Below, one piece after another: positions 1-8,346 of a stretch of DNA of 64,000 nt. The stretch covers positions 1 through 64,000 of the forward strand of contig NZ_SADD01000019.1 in assembly GCF_004005565.1 (NCBI RefSeq), given 5' to 3'. This DNA comes from Lujinxingia sediminis (lineage in GTDB: Bacteria > Myxococcota_A > Bradymonadia > Bradymonadales > Bradymonadaceae). Made by a program: the position numbers and the translations under genes. Under the pieces are notes generated by a model, which ran no database searches, was not told the origin of the DNA, and was given only the letters and a program-made list of their open reading frames with translations. Within the stretch, counting starts at the first letter, position 1, and every line of letters starts with the position of its first letter.

Positions 1-17
1 GTTCCGCGTTTTGTTCT

Positions 18-290
18 GTCAAGATGTTTTTCGAAGTTTTTTCAAGTTTCTAAACTTTCGAAATCCATGTCGACGTTGCTCGCTGCGGCCCGTGTTGGCG
101 TCGCGTTGAGCGGAGGCGGTTTCTACGTTGCTGCCTCCGACTCGTCAAGATGTTTTTCGAAGTTTTTTTTCAAGTTTCTAAACTTTCGAAATTCATGTTG
201 ACGCTGCTCGCTGCGGCCCGTGTTGGCGTCGCGTTGAGCGGAGGCGGTTTCTACGTTGTTGCTTTCGCCTCGTCAAGGATGTTTTTGCAT
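18..290. repeat. 126-bp direct repeat, two full copies and a partial third
   Basis: A unit beginning GTCAAGATGTTTTTCGAAG starts at 18 and again at 144, and a shorter diverged copy begins near 270 (CGTCAAGGATGTTTTTGC). Copies one and two match nearly base for base. The main differences are two extra T in the poly-T run and a few substitutions. Each copy contains the AT-rich string AAGTTTCTAAACTTTCGAA and a GC-rich half. A short open frame runs through copy two (150-386), but it has no ribosome binding site and follows the repeat, so I do not call it a gene. Confidence 0.8.
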
Positions 291-660
291 CCTTTTTTCC
301 TTTCGATGTTGAGCCGCGTTGGCGGCCCTCGTCGTCGGGAGGCGCTTTATGGGCGATGGCGCGGATTCGGTCAAGGTGTTTTGTGATTTATTTTCCCATC
401 GAAGGCCCAAACCACCGCAACCCCTTGAAATCAAACGATAATACCATTCACGCTTCATTTTCTGAGAACACGATCGCGACGATCGCAGCGCTTCGGAGCG
501 CGATCGCGGGCGATTCGGGGTGATCGGGCGGAGAGTTTCACCGCGGTGCGAGCCTCCGAGCGTGTATCGACCTACACAGCGGAGTTCGCTCCTTATATAC
601 AGAGGTTCGATTCAGTGACGCGTCGCCCGGAGCGACGCCCTCTTTTCTTAAGGACGATCG
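291..660. other. Intergenic region upstream of rsmD, no gene seen
   Basis: No open frame here looks like a protein. Around 470-520 the sequence is rich in GATCGC-type words that could fold on themselves. An AT-rich TATATA at 594-599 could be a -10 element for rsmD, but no convincing -35 was found. AAGGA at 650-654 is a plausible rsmD ribosome binding site. Confidence 0.4.
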
Positions 661-1263
661 ATGCGCATCATTGCCGGCTCTGCTCGCGGCCGTAAACTTG
701 CCAGCCTGCCTACAGACGCGATCCGCCCCACAAGCGATCGCATCCGCGAGTCGCTCTTCTCGATCCTGGGTGATGTTCGTGATCTGGTGGTCGTCGATGG
801 ATTCGCTGGCAGTGGCGCGCTGGGCCTGGAGGCGATCAGCCGAGGTGCCAGTCGCGCCTACTTCTTTGATCGCTCCGGCCGTTCCACCGCGCTGATCAAA
901 GAAAACGCACAACGGACCCGAGCTGGGCGGCGAGCGATCATAGAACGGTGCACCTTTAACCAGGGGCTGGAGGAGCATCTCGGTGATGAGACACCGGATC
1001 TCTGGTTTATCGATCCTCCCTACCACACCACCCTGGCGCATAAGGCGCTGGAGAAGATGGCGACCAGTCCCCGGGTCACCGCTGGTGCCCTTGTGGTCTG
1101 GGAGTCCGATATCGATGAGGCCGTTCCCCACACGCCGGCGTTCGCGTTGGAAGACGAGCGCATCTACGGTCGCACTCGCATCCAGCTTCTTCGCCGGCGC
1201 GAGGATCGCGATGACGCCACCGGGGTGACGCCCGTCGATCGCCCTGAGGACGCAACGCGCTGA
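661..1263 (+). CDS. rsmD: 16S rRNA (guanine(966)-N(2))-methyltransferase RsmD
   Basis: The protein has 200 residues and is a class I SAM-dependent methyltransferase. It opens with MRIIAGSARGRKL and PTSDRIRESLFSIL, both typical of RsmD. These are followed by the SAM-binding loop DGFAGSGALGLEA near residues 46-58 and the catalytic motif DPPY near residue 119. RsmD methylates G966 of 16S rRNA during assembly of the 30S subunit in the cytoplasm. The length fits the family, which is usually 180-200 residues. The ATG at 661 follows AAGGA with proper spacing. The gene lies directly upstream of coaD, and an rsmD-coaD pair is common in bacteria, which supports both calls. The last 20 residues are acidic and basic without clear structure. 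Confidence 0.95.
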   Translation: MRIIAGSARGRKLASLPTDAIRPTSDRIRESLFSILGDVRDLVVVDGFAGSGALGLEAISRGASRAYFFDRSGRSTALIKENAQRTRAGRRAIIERCTFNQGLEEHLGDETPDLWFIDPPYHTTLAHKALEKMATSPRVTAGALVVWESDIDEAVPHTPAFALEDERIYGRTRIQLLRRREDRDDATGVTPVDRPEDATR

Positions 1264-1372
1264 CGCCCCTGCAGCAGCCCCGCAGTTGCTGCGAGCACGC
1301 ATTTCCCTTAATCATCAGTCTTTACGACCACGCCGCCGCAGGCGGTCCCGAGCGAAACCAAGGAAGTCATCT

Positions 1373-1858
1373 ATGCCGCGAAAGGCGATCTATCCGGGAA
1401 GTTTTGATCCTCTGACCTACGGTCATATCAGCATCATCGAGCGCGGGCTTAAGATCTTCGATGAGGTGCTCGTCGGGATTGCGATCAACATCCGCAAAAC
1501 GCCCCTCTTTAGCAGCGAGGAGCGCATCGAGTTGATTCGCCGGTCTTTTCCGAACGAGACCCGGCTCAAGATCGAAACCTTTGAGGGCCTGCTGGTCGAT
1601 TACGCCGCACAACGAGGTTGCGAGGTGATCGTACGAGGTCTGCGGGCGGTAAGCGATTTTGAGTACGAGTTGCAGATGGCCAACATGAACCGCAAGCTCA
1701 ACGATGAGATCGAGACCGTCTTTCTGATGACCGAGGAGTCGCATTTCTATGTGAGCTCCGGGCTGGTCAAAGAGGTTGCGCGCTTCGGGGGCTCAGTGCG
1801 TGAGCAGGTGCCGCCGCATGTGCAGGAAGCCCTCAAGGCGAAGTTTGCGCAGAGCTGA
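1373..1858 (+). CDS. coaD: Phosphopantetheine adenylyltransferase CoaD
   Basis: This 161-residue nucleotidyltransferase joins 4'-phosphopantetheine and ATP to make dephospho-CoA, the fourth step of coenzyme A synthesis. The N-terminus YPGSFDPLTYGH holds the T/HxGH nucleotide-binding motif. VRGLRAVSDFEYELQMANMN and YVSSGLVKEVARFGG are the conserved phosphopantetheine and ISSSxVK-type motifs. I chose the ATG at 1373 because AAGGAAG ends seven bases upstream and the protein then matches the family's normal length. An earlier in-frame start at 1286 would only add a basic, unconserved tail. It is 109 bases downstream of rsmD and probably co-transcribed with it. Confidence 0.96.
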   Translation: MPRKAIYPGSFDPLTYGHISIIERGLKIFDEVLVGIAINIRKTPLFSSEERIELIRRSFPNETRLKIETFEGLLVDYAAQRGCEVIVRGLRAVSDFEYELQMANMNRKLNDEIETVFLMTEESHFYVSSGLVKEVARFGGSVREQVPPHVQEALKAKFAQS

Positions 1859-1945
1859 TCGGATGGCTGGCGATGGCCGGGTCGTGCCGATGTTGTCAAT
1901 GAAACTGTAGCCCTGCGGGGCTTCCCACCTTATGAAGGAAAAATC

Positions 1946-3142
1946 GTGATCAAACTCAGCCATCGAATCGGGCAGGTGGAGCCCTCGCCTACGCTCGCGA
2001 TCACCGCGCGCGCCAAAGAGCTCAAAGCACAGGGCATGGATATCGTCAGTTTTGGTGCCGGTGAACCCGACTTCGACACACCGCAACTCGTGGTGGATGC
2101 GGCCGTGGAGGCGCTTCACAGCGGGAAGACGCGCTACACGCCGGCCTCCGGGCTGATGGAGCTTCGCCAGGCAATCGCCACAAGCTATGCCAGCCGCGGT
2201 CGCGAGATTGCTGCCAACCAGGTGATCGTCACCGTCGGTGGTAAACAGGCCCTCTACAATGCCACCCAGGTGATCTTCGATGAGGGCGATCGCGTCTTAA
2301 TTCCGGCGCCTTACTGGGTGAGTTATCCGGCGATGCTGCGCCTGGCCGGTGCCGAGCCTGCGATCATCGACACCCGCGCCGAAGATGACTTCAAGCTCAC
2401 GGCCTCAAGCCTTCGCGCCGCACTCGAAGCCGCGCCCTGCCGCGGGTTGATCCTCTGCTCGCCATCCAACCCCACCGGGGCGACCTACTCCGCTGATGAG
2501 CTGCGCGAGCTGGCCGCCGTGCTCAAGGACTTCCCTGACGTCGTGGTCTTCTACGACGCGATGTACGACGAGCTCTATTACGAGGGTGAGATCGCGCCCG
2601 ATCTTGTGGCTTCGGCCCCGGAGCTTGAGGAGCGAGTGATCACCTTTAACGGGTTCAGCAAAACCTACGCGATGACCGGCTGGCGCCTGGGCTATGCGAT
2701 CGGTCCGGTGGAGGTGATCGCGGCGATGGGAACCCTGCAGAGCCAGTCGACGTCCAACGCCACCTCCTTTGCGCAGTACGGTGCGCTGGCGGCCTTTGAA
2801 CTCGACGCGGCGGTGCTGACCGAGCGGCGCGAGGCCTTTGCAAAACGCCGCGATCTCATCGTGGGCATGCTGCGCGCCATCGACGGGGTGGTATGCCCCG
2901 AGCCCACCGGCGCGTTCTATGCCTTCCCGGACTTCTCGGCCTACATCGGAGAGGGAGAGGGCAAGTTCGCCGACGATCTCGCGCTGACGCAGTATCTTCT
3001 GGAGGAGGCCCAGGTCGCGGTGGTTCCCGGCTCGGCCTTCGGCTACCCGGGCGGATTGCGGCTGAGCTATGCGACCAGCGAGGCGCTAATCGAAGAAGGC
3101 GTCCGGCGCATGCACCAGGCACTTCAACGCTACTCCAGCTGA
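1946..3142 (+). CDS. Pyridoxal-phosphate aspartate aminotransferase (class I)
   Basis: This 398-residue fold-type I aminotransferase probably interconverts aspartate and 2-oxoglutarate with oxaloacetate and glutamate. Family motifs are FGAGEPDFDTP near residue 36, SNPTGATYS near residue 172, the Schiff-base lysine in FNGFSKTYAMTGWRLGY near residue 235, and the carboxylate-binding arginine in LRLSYA near the C-terminus. The start is GTG at 1946, eight bases after GAAGGA. It could also act on prephenate, as several members of this subgroup do; the sequence alone does not settle this. It is the third gene of the rsmD-coaD cluster and is followed by a strong terminator. Confidence 0.9.
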   Translation: MIKLSHRIGQVEPSPTLAITARAKELKAQGMDIVSFGAGEPDFDTPQLVVDAAVEALHSGKTRYTPASGLMELRQAIATSYASRGREIAANQVIVTVGGKQALYNATQVIFDEGDRVLIPAPYWVSYPAMLRLAGAEPAIIDTRAEDDFKLTASSLRAALEAAPCRGLILCSPSNPTGATYSADELRELAAVLKDFPDVVVFYDAMYDELYYEGEIAPDLVASAPELEERVITFNGFSKTYAMTGWRLGYAIGPVEVIAAMGTLQSQSTSNATSFAQYGALAAFELDAAVLTERREAFAKRRDLIVGMLRAIDGVVCPEPTGAFYAFPDFSAYIGEGEGKFADDLALTQYLLEEAQVAVVPGSAFGYPGGLRLSYATSEALIEEGVRRMHQALQRYSS

Positions 3143-3162
3143 AGAAAGAGCGGAGATGTGAA

Positions 3163-3208
3163 CGCATAAAAAAGCCGCGCCCCTTCCGGGACGCGGCTTT
3201 TTTATGCG
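3163..3208. terminator. Bidirectional intrinsic terminator
   Basis: Arms CGCATAAAAAAGCCGCG and CGCGGCTTTTTTATGCG form a perfect stem around a short loop. The A-run on the left and T-run on the right let it act from both strands. It lies between the convergent aminotransferase gene (ending 3142) and the minus-strand lipoprotein gene (ending 3225). Confidence 0.9.
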
Positions 3209-3224
3209 CTATGTTCAAGCACGC

Positions 3225-3791
3225 TTAGATCGTGCAGGACTCCGGCACCGTGTCGAGCACGCCGTTGCGGCATTCCAGAGCCACACCGCACTCCGGACAG
3301 GGGTTGCCGGGGCAGAAGCTGACCACCGGGAGCGCCTGACACAGGCCGGTCTGCTCGTTGCAGGTGTAGTTGACGTCCTGCCCGTTGGGGTCTTTGGCGT
3401 TGCTGGGGCAGTCCGAGGTGCTCGTGCAGGTGAAGACGTCCGGCTCACCGCTGCAGTTGTTATCAATGCCGTCGCAGACCTCAGCCTTACCCGGGTTGAT
3501 GTCGGGGTTGGTGTCGTCGCAGTCCTCCTGGGGGAACTGGCAGTTGCGGCGGTCGGTGTCGGGAGCTCCGTAGCCGTCTTCATCCTCATCGATGCAGGGG
3601 AAGTCGGGGGTGACGCCGCGCGCCGCGCAGACATTGTCGGTGTTGCAGACAAAACGCGGGGTCAGGCAGTCCTCATCGCTCTCGCAGTAGAAGACGCCCT
3701 CTTCGGAGGCATCAAAAGCCACCGAGCAGGCCGCGGCGTAAAGGGTCAGCGCCAGAAGAGCCAGCGCGGAGAGTAGAAGGCGAAGTCGCAT
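3225..3791 (-). CDS. Cysteine-rich lipoprotein with MopE-type metal-binding motif
   Basis: The product has 188 residues and begins with a lipoprotein signal ending in the lipobox YAAAC. It contains paired-cysteine modules (CESDEDC, CNTDNVC) and then the repeat-type motif DCDDTNPDINPG followed by EVCDGIDNNCSG. That motif is characteristic of the putative metal-binding motif family named after the copper-binding protein MopE. It is probably anchored in the outer membrane or periplasm; its ligand is unknown. I prefer the ATG at 3791 because GAGGA lies five bases upstream. An in-frame TTG at 3803 would overlap that site. It is convergent with the aminotransferase gene and shares its terminator. 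Confidence 0.8.
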   Translation of the reverse strand: MRLRLLLSALALLALTLYAAACSVAFDASEEGVFYCESDEDCLTPRFVCNTDNVCAARGVTPDFPCIDEDEDGYGAPDTDRRNCQFPQEDCDDTNPDINPGKAEVCDGIDNNCSGEPDVFTCTSTSDCPSNAKDPNGQDVNYTCNEQTGLCQALPVVSFCPGNPCPECGVALECRNGVLDTVPESCTI

Positions 3792-3857
3792 GATCGTCCT
3801 CAATCTGAAGTCACGCGGGCGCTCAGGCCCGCAGACGTCGCAAAAAGTCGCGAAACC

Positions 3858-4871
3858 TTAGAAGCGCAGCCGCGCGCCCACACCCACGCCCTCAGGGCTG
3901 AAACTGGGGCTGAGGCGCACCGCGCGGTACCAGGGCTGGTCGTCCTGGCCCACGGCCAGCTCTTCGGCATCGTCGCCGTCGAGCACAAAGAGCAACACGC
4001 TGGTCACCGCCAACCCGCCCGAGAGCACATAGAAGACGTTGGCCGAGAGCGCATCACTCTCAATGTCGCGCTGCAGGCGCTGGGCCTCGCGCTGGGTCAG
4101 ATCGATGTAGGTGCCGTCTTCGTTGCGGGCATACTGCTCGATCTCGGCCAGGCCATCGTCGACCTTAAGACCGAAGAAGATGCCCGTACCCAGACTCACC
4201 GCCGAAAGACCGGCGGTGGCAAAGGCCATGATGCGACGCACATCGACATCGCGCTCCACAAAACCGGGATCTTCGGGGCGGCGATCGCGCACGCCGAAGA
4301 CGTCATTGACGCCGGCCTGCACCGCGTCGAGCACCGCCGAGAAGGAGCTCAGATCGGAGTTGGTGTGGTAGTTCAAGAAGAGGCGATCGCGCACATCGAA
4401 GTAGTCGATGTTCAACGTGTAGCCTCCCCCGGTGCGGCTGACGCGCGCCTGAACGATGCGATCGACCTGGGCGGCGCGGCCCACGTTGGCCAGACAGAGC
4501 GACTCGGCCGAGCAGTACTCCGGGTCGCGGTCTTCGATCGCCGGCAGAAGATCGGCGTCACCAAAGACGGCGATGTTGGGGATGGTGCTCACCGCCTCAC
4601 GTAGCGCATCCTGGAGCGCCTCACGATCGCCTGAGCTCAGCCCGGAGAGCGGCACCGCGAGCACCCCCACCGCAGGCGCGTTGGTGCCGGCCGGGGTCTC
4701 CTCCAACTCCTGGACGTCTTCCACATCGAAGGTCATGCCATCTTCATCAATAGGCTCGACGTCTTCTTCATCGAAGGTCATGCCCTGAGCCAGGGCGGTG
4801 GCCGGCAGCAAAGCCAGAGCCAGTGCCAGGGCGATAAGAGCCGCGGCGAGCTGGCGAGACAGGATTCTCAT
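3858..4871 (-). CDS. Exported protein with two transmembrane segments, unknown function
   Basis: The product has 337 residues. A signal peptide ends at ATALAQ. Next come two imperfect acidic repeats (GMTFDEEDVEPIDED and GMTFDVEDVQELEE). The central domain (roughly residues 65-210) resembles the TolB-N/CsgG-like fold in pattern, with a predicted alpha/beta layout around LPAIEDRDPEYC, but this is a weak impression. Two hydrophobic segments follow, MAFATAGLSAVSLGTGIFFG and VFYVLSGGLAVTSVLLFVL, and the end resembles a short outer-membrane strand (GVGVGARLRF). The ATG at 4871 gives a normal signal peptide; a longer in-frame extension to 5114 would not. It lies 66 bases upstream of the MopE-type lipoprotein and is probably in one operon with it. 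Confidence 0.7.
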   Translation of the reverse strand: MRILSRQLAAALIALALALALLPATALAQGMTFDEEDVEPIDEDGMTFDVEDVQELEETPAGTNAPAVGVLAVPLSGLSSGDREALQDALREAVSTIPNIAVFGDADLLPAIEDRDPEYCSAESLCLANVGRAAQVDRIVQARVSRTGGGYTLNIDYFDVRDRLFLNYHTNSDLSSFSAVLDAVQAGVNDVFGVRDRRPEDPGFVERDVDVRRIMAFATAGLSAVSLGTGIFFGLKVDDGLAEIEQYARNEDGTYIDLTQREAQRLQRDIESDALSANVFYVLSGGLAVTSVLLFVLDGDDAEELAVGQDDQPWYRAVRLSPSFSPEGVGVGARLRF

Positions 4872-5174
4872 GGAGCGCTCTCTGCTTCGAGATAACTTCA
4901 GCGGGGTTCTGCCAGCCTCCAAAAAGCTCAACAAAGGACGGCTGACGTATCGACAGGCCGATTCAACCCTTACAAAGCGTGGCGCGTGGATACCTCGCCA
5001 TCTCCTCGCCGGGCCGATCCGACTACCTCTGGGAGTAGCATAGCCCGGCGAAGGGGCGCAACAAAATGCCCGCAACCCGATCGAAGTGCTTGCCCCGCGA
5101 CGCGGTTGCCCCATAGCCTGCGCCCGATTATAACCGCCCAGCTCGAAACACCGCGCCTAACCCCGGAGACGAGG

Positions 5175-8114
5175 ATGTCCGTAAGACCGGACCGCACAGC
5201 GGGGGATCCCGACGAGAAGGCCCACCGCAACGCCTCGGCTGAGACCGACCAGGCTCTGCTTCCTCACGATCTTCCCGTTCTTGAGGAGGGGCTTGCAGAA
5301 GCCTCCGAGGTGGAGCTCAGCGAGGAGGCTCGCGAAAGCCGGCTGCAGCTGGCCGAGCAGCTCTCGCGCCGCCCGATGTCCTCGGCGATGCTGGAGCGCC
5401 TGGGCCGCTGGCTGGGCTTTTTAGGCCGCCTGCTCTTTGCCCACGTGCTTTTTGAGCGCCGGGGCATCGACCAGCTGCGCGAGTGCGCCGAGCGCGGCAC
5501 TGTGGTCTACACGATGCAGACCCACAGCCGGCTGGACTACTTCTATTTTAACTACGCCTTTTTGAAGCATGAGCTGCCGCGGGCGCGCTTTGCCAACGAC
5601 CTGATCGTGCGACCGTTTCGCGCACTCTGGGAGCGGGTGGTCAGCTTCGTGACGCGACGCCGGATTGAGGGGCCGCGCAAGATGGAGGCGTTGATCCTGC
5701 GCGATGAGGCGACCTTCCTCTTCTTGCAACGCCCCCGCCAGAAAGAGCGCGATCGGGTGGCCTACAGCCAGCCCTACCTCTACCGCTTGATTCAGACCCA
5801 ACGCCGCCAGGATACGCCGATCTTTGTGGTGCCGCTGTGCCTCTTCTGGGAAAAACGTCCGGAGCCGCGGCGCGCAAGTCTGCTTGATGAGCTTTTTGGC
5901 ACGGTGCAGTCGCCCGGTTTTGTGCGAAAGCTGGTCAACTACGTGCAGACCTTCTGGCAGACCTTTTTTAAGTTCGGCCAGCCCATGGTGCAGGTCTCCG
6001 GCGCCATCAACCTCAAGGAGTTTTTGCGCGAGTATCCCGGGGCGGATTCCTCCGATGCATCCGAGCTTCTAAGGGCACGCCTCGAAGAGCAGATCCGTCA
6101 GGAGAGCCACGTCATCCTCGGCCCCACCGCCTCGCCGCGCGAGCAGGTCGGGCGGGAGGTGCTCGCCAGGCCCGAACTCGTAGAGGCGATGCGCGAGCAC
6201 GCCGAGAAAAGCGGCGAAGATGAGATCAGCGTGCGCCGCAAAGCTCAAAAGCTCTTCGATGAGATCGCCGCCGATCCCAGCCTGCTGATGATCAAGATCT
6301 TCAGCGCGACCTTAAGTCTGGTCTGGTATCGCATCTACGACGGCCTGGAGGTCGATGAGCCCGGCCTGGAGCGGGTGCGCGAGCAGGCCAAGACCAGCTC
6401 CATTGTGCTCGTGCCCAGCCATAAGAGCCACATCGACTACCTGGTCTTGAGCTACGTCTTCTACCATTACGGGCTGATGACCCCGCATATCGCCGCCGGC
6501 GTGAACCTGAGCTTCTGGCCTCTGGGCCCGCTCTTTCGGCGCGCGGGGGCCTTCTTCATTCGACGCTCCTTTAAAGGCGAAGATCTCTACCCGGTGGTCT
6601 TTCGCGAGTACTTGATCCGCGTGCTCGAAGAGAAGTACCCGGTGGAGTTCTTCATTGAAGGCACGCGCAGCCGCACCGGCAAGCTGATCAAGCCGCGCTA
6701 CGGCATGCTCGACATGATGGTGCGCGCTTTTGCCAGCGGGCGTCTCGACGCCATTAAGATCGTGCCGATCTCGGTGGGCTACGAGAAGATCATCGAGGAG
6801 CGCACCTACCGTCGCGAGCTTCTGGGCGAGGAGAAGCAGAAGGAGAGCCTGGCCGGGTTGTTGAAGACGCCGAAGTTTCTGACCAGCAAGAAGGGGCGAC
6901 TCTATGTGGAGTTTGATGAGCCCATCGATCTGGCCGACTATTTTGGGCGTTTTGGCATCGATCGGCTGGAGCCCGAAGACGAAGACCTCGACGCGCTCAC
7001 CGTGCGCCTGGCACACCGCATCATCTACGACATCAACCGGGTGACCACAGTCTCCCCCACCGCGCTTGTGGCCACGGTGCTGCTCAACAACCCGGATCGC
7101 GACGCGAGCATCGGGCGAGCGCGCCTGCTCCATGAGCTGGGCTTCTTGTTGCACTTTATGACGCAGCCGGGCCGACCGGTGCGCCTCTCCGGCGCGTTGC
7201 GCGAGGCGCTGGCCAGCCGCCAGGCCGCCATCGACGCACTGCGCGCAGCCCACCCGCACGACACCCCGCCGGTGAGCCTGAACTACGATGAAGACGCCGA
7301 TCCCAACGATCTGGAGCGCCAGCATATCGAGTCGGCCATGGGCCGGGCGGTGGCCTCGGTGATCGATCGGGCGCTGGCGATCTTTGAGAAAGAAAAACAG
7401 GTGCGCATCACCCACCCCGGCGATCGGGCCTGCTACACACTTGCACCTCAGGCGCGCCATGAGATCGCGTATTATCGCAACACGCTGGTGCACCACTTCG
7501 TGCCCGAGGGTCTTCTGGCGTCGGCGATCGCGAGCTTCGAGTCGAACGCGATCCCGCTGGATCGCCTCATGGACCAGACCCTCTTTTTGAGCCGTCTTTT
7601 CAAATACGAGTGGATCTACGAGGAGCGCGCCGAGTTTGAGAACGTCTTTATGCGCACCCTCGACTATTTCTCGGCCTCGGGCTGGGTGAGGATCGAGGGC
7701 GCCGGCGAGGAGCGCATGGTGACGATCGCCTCCCCTCGGCCCGAGCTCGACTATCTGCGGCGGATGGTCCTGACCTTTGTGGAAGCCTACGCGCTGGTTT
7801 TCCGCCGACTTCATGAGCTTGTAGAGGCACCGGTGGAGCGCGACGCGCTCATCAAAGATGTGATCGCAACGGGGCGCGAGCAGCTGGAGCGCTCCGAGCT
7901 CGGCTTTGAAGAGAGCCTCTCCAAGCCCACCCTGCTCAACGCGCTGCGCCTGCTGGAGGATTGGGGTGTGGTGGAGCGTCACACAAGCCCGGGGCGACGC
8001 CGCGAGGTGGTGAGCTACCAGGTCCACCCGGACTGGCGCGACGAGGCCCGCTACCGAGAGCTACTCACACGCGTGGAGGGTATCCTCACCCCCGGCGCTG
8101 AACCGCCGATCTGA
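5175..8114 (+). CDS. plsB: Glycerol-3-phosphate 1-O-acyltransferase PlsB, long form
   Basis: This 979-residue protein matches PlsB, which puts the first acyl chain on glycerol-3-phosphate at the inner membrane to start phospholipid synthesis. The catalytic block is in the middle. It has HKSHID (HX4D) near residue 415, then GVNLSFWPLGPLFRRAGAFF, and FIEGTRSRTGK near residue 493 for glycerol-phosphate binding. E. coli PlsB has about 807 residues, so this one is longer. An N-terminal part (residues 100-200) looks like a second, degenerate acyltransferase domain with HSRLD in place of HX4D. The C-terminal half is long and helical. The ATG at 5175 follows GGAGACGAGG; the frame is open further upstream to 4986, but that stretch is unlike the family. 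The next gene degrades fatty acids. Confidence 0.9.
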   Translation: MSVRPDRTAGDPDEKAHRNASAETDQALLPHDLPVLEEGLAEASEVELSEEARESRLQLAEQLSRRPMSSAMLERLGRWLGFLGRLLFAHVLFERRGIDQLRECAERGTVVYTMQTHSRLDYFYFNYAFLKHELPRARFANDLIVRPFRALWERVVSFVTRRRIEGPRKMEALILRDEATFLFLQRPRQKERDRVAYSQPYLYRLIQTQRRQDTPIFVVPLCLFWEKRPEPRRASLLDELFGTVQSPGFVRKLVNYVQTFWQTFFKFGQPMVQVSGAINLKEFLREYPGADSSDASELLRARLEEQIRQESHVILGPTASPREQVGREVLARPELVEAMREHAEKSGEDEISVRRKAQKLFDEIAADPSLLMIKIFSATLSLVWYRIYDGLEVDEPGLERVREQAKTSSIVLVPSHKSHIDYLVLSYVFYHYGLMTPHIAAGVNLSFWPLGPLFRRAGAFFIRRSFKGEDLYPVVFREYLIRVLEEKYPVEFFIEGTRSRTGKLIKPRYGMLDMMVRAFASGRLDAIKIVPISVGYEKIIEERTYRRELLGEEKQKESLAGLLKTPKFLTSKKGRLYVEFDEPIDLADYFGRFGIDRLEPEDEDLDALTVRLAHRIIYDINRVTTVSPTALVATVLLNNPDRDASIGRARLLHELGFLLHFMTQPGRPVRLSGALREALASRQAAIDALRAAHPHDTPPVSLNYDEDADPNDLERQHIESAMGRAVASVIDRALAIFEKEKQVRITHPGDRACYTLAPQARHEIAYYRNTLVHHFVPEGLLASAIASFESNAIPLDRLMDQTLFLSRLFKYEWIYEERAEFENVFMRTLDYFSASGWVRIEGAGEERMVTIASPRPELDYLRRMVLTFVEAYALVFRRLHELVEAPVERDALIKDVIATGREQLERSELGFEESLSKPTLLNALRLLEDWGVVERHTSPGRRREVVSYQVHPDWRDEARYRELLTRVEGILTPGAEPPI

Positions 8115-8192
8115 GCTCCCCGACGCAAACTCCTCTCCTGCGTTTTCTGTCGTTTTCGCTCGAAGGCTCCGCCCCGATCGATGGCATCGGGA

Positions 8193-8230
8193 AGTTTAAG
8201 CTCCCTTAAACTGTAGGAACGTGTACGTTC
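8193..8230. other. Two inverted repeats upstream of the acyl-CoA dehydrogenase
   Basis: AGTTTAAG-CTCC-CTTAAACT (8193-8212) has perfect 8-base arms, and GAACGT-GT-ACGTTC (8217-8230) has perfect 6-base arms. They are side by side, 52 bases before the FadR-like operator. The first could be a weak terminator for plsB; the second has the size of an operator half-site pair. Neither has a T-run. Confidence 0.5.
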
Positions 8231-8246
8231 TGCGCGCTCGCCACAG

Positions 8247-8275
8247 TTGACGCGGTGCGTAAACTTTCGGACGAT
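8247..8275 (+). promoter_or_regulatory. Possible sigma-70 promoter of the acyl-CoA dehydrogenase
   Basis: TTGACG at 8247-8252 is a good -35 element. With a 17-base gap, the -10 would be GACGAT at 8270-8275, which is weak. Transcription would then start at about 8281, inside or at the edge of the palindromic operator at 8282-8301, as expected for a repressor site. Confidence 0.35.
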
Positions 8276-8281
8276 GCCCCG

Positions 8282-8301
8282 ATGAATGACCCGTCATTCA
8301 T
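8282..8301. promoter_or_regulatory. FadR-like (TetR-family) fatty-acid operator
   Basis: ATGAATGAC-CC-GTCATTCAT is a perfect inverted repeat with 9-base arms. It fits the established binding site of the Bacillus-type TetR-family FadR repressor, TGAATGA-N4-TCATTCA. That repressor controls beta-oxidation genes and is released by long-chain acyl-CoA. The site is 45 bases upstream of the start codon of an acyl-CoA dehydrogenase, the expected kind of target. The repressor gene itself is not in this window. Confidence 0.8.
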
Positions 8302-8346
8302 TCCATAGTCGTATCTTGAACCTGCAACTTCTGGAGATCTTTGATC

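Noticed and set aside
150-386. 78-residue frame at the left edge
   Set aside because: It lies inside the 126-bp repeat, lacks a ribosome site and has no recognisable product.
596-620. GGTTCGATTC resembling a tRNA T-loop
   Set aside because: The flanking bases do not pair and no other tRNA arm is near.
6312-8027. 571-residue antisense frame inside plsB
   Set aside because: Typical shadow of a GC-rich gene; plsB is clearly the real frame by its motifs.
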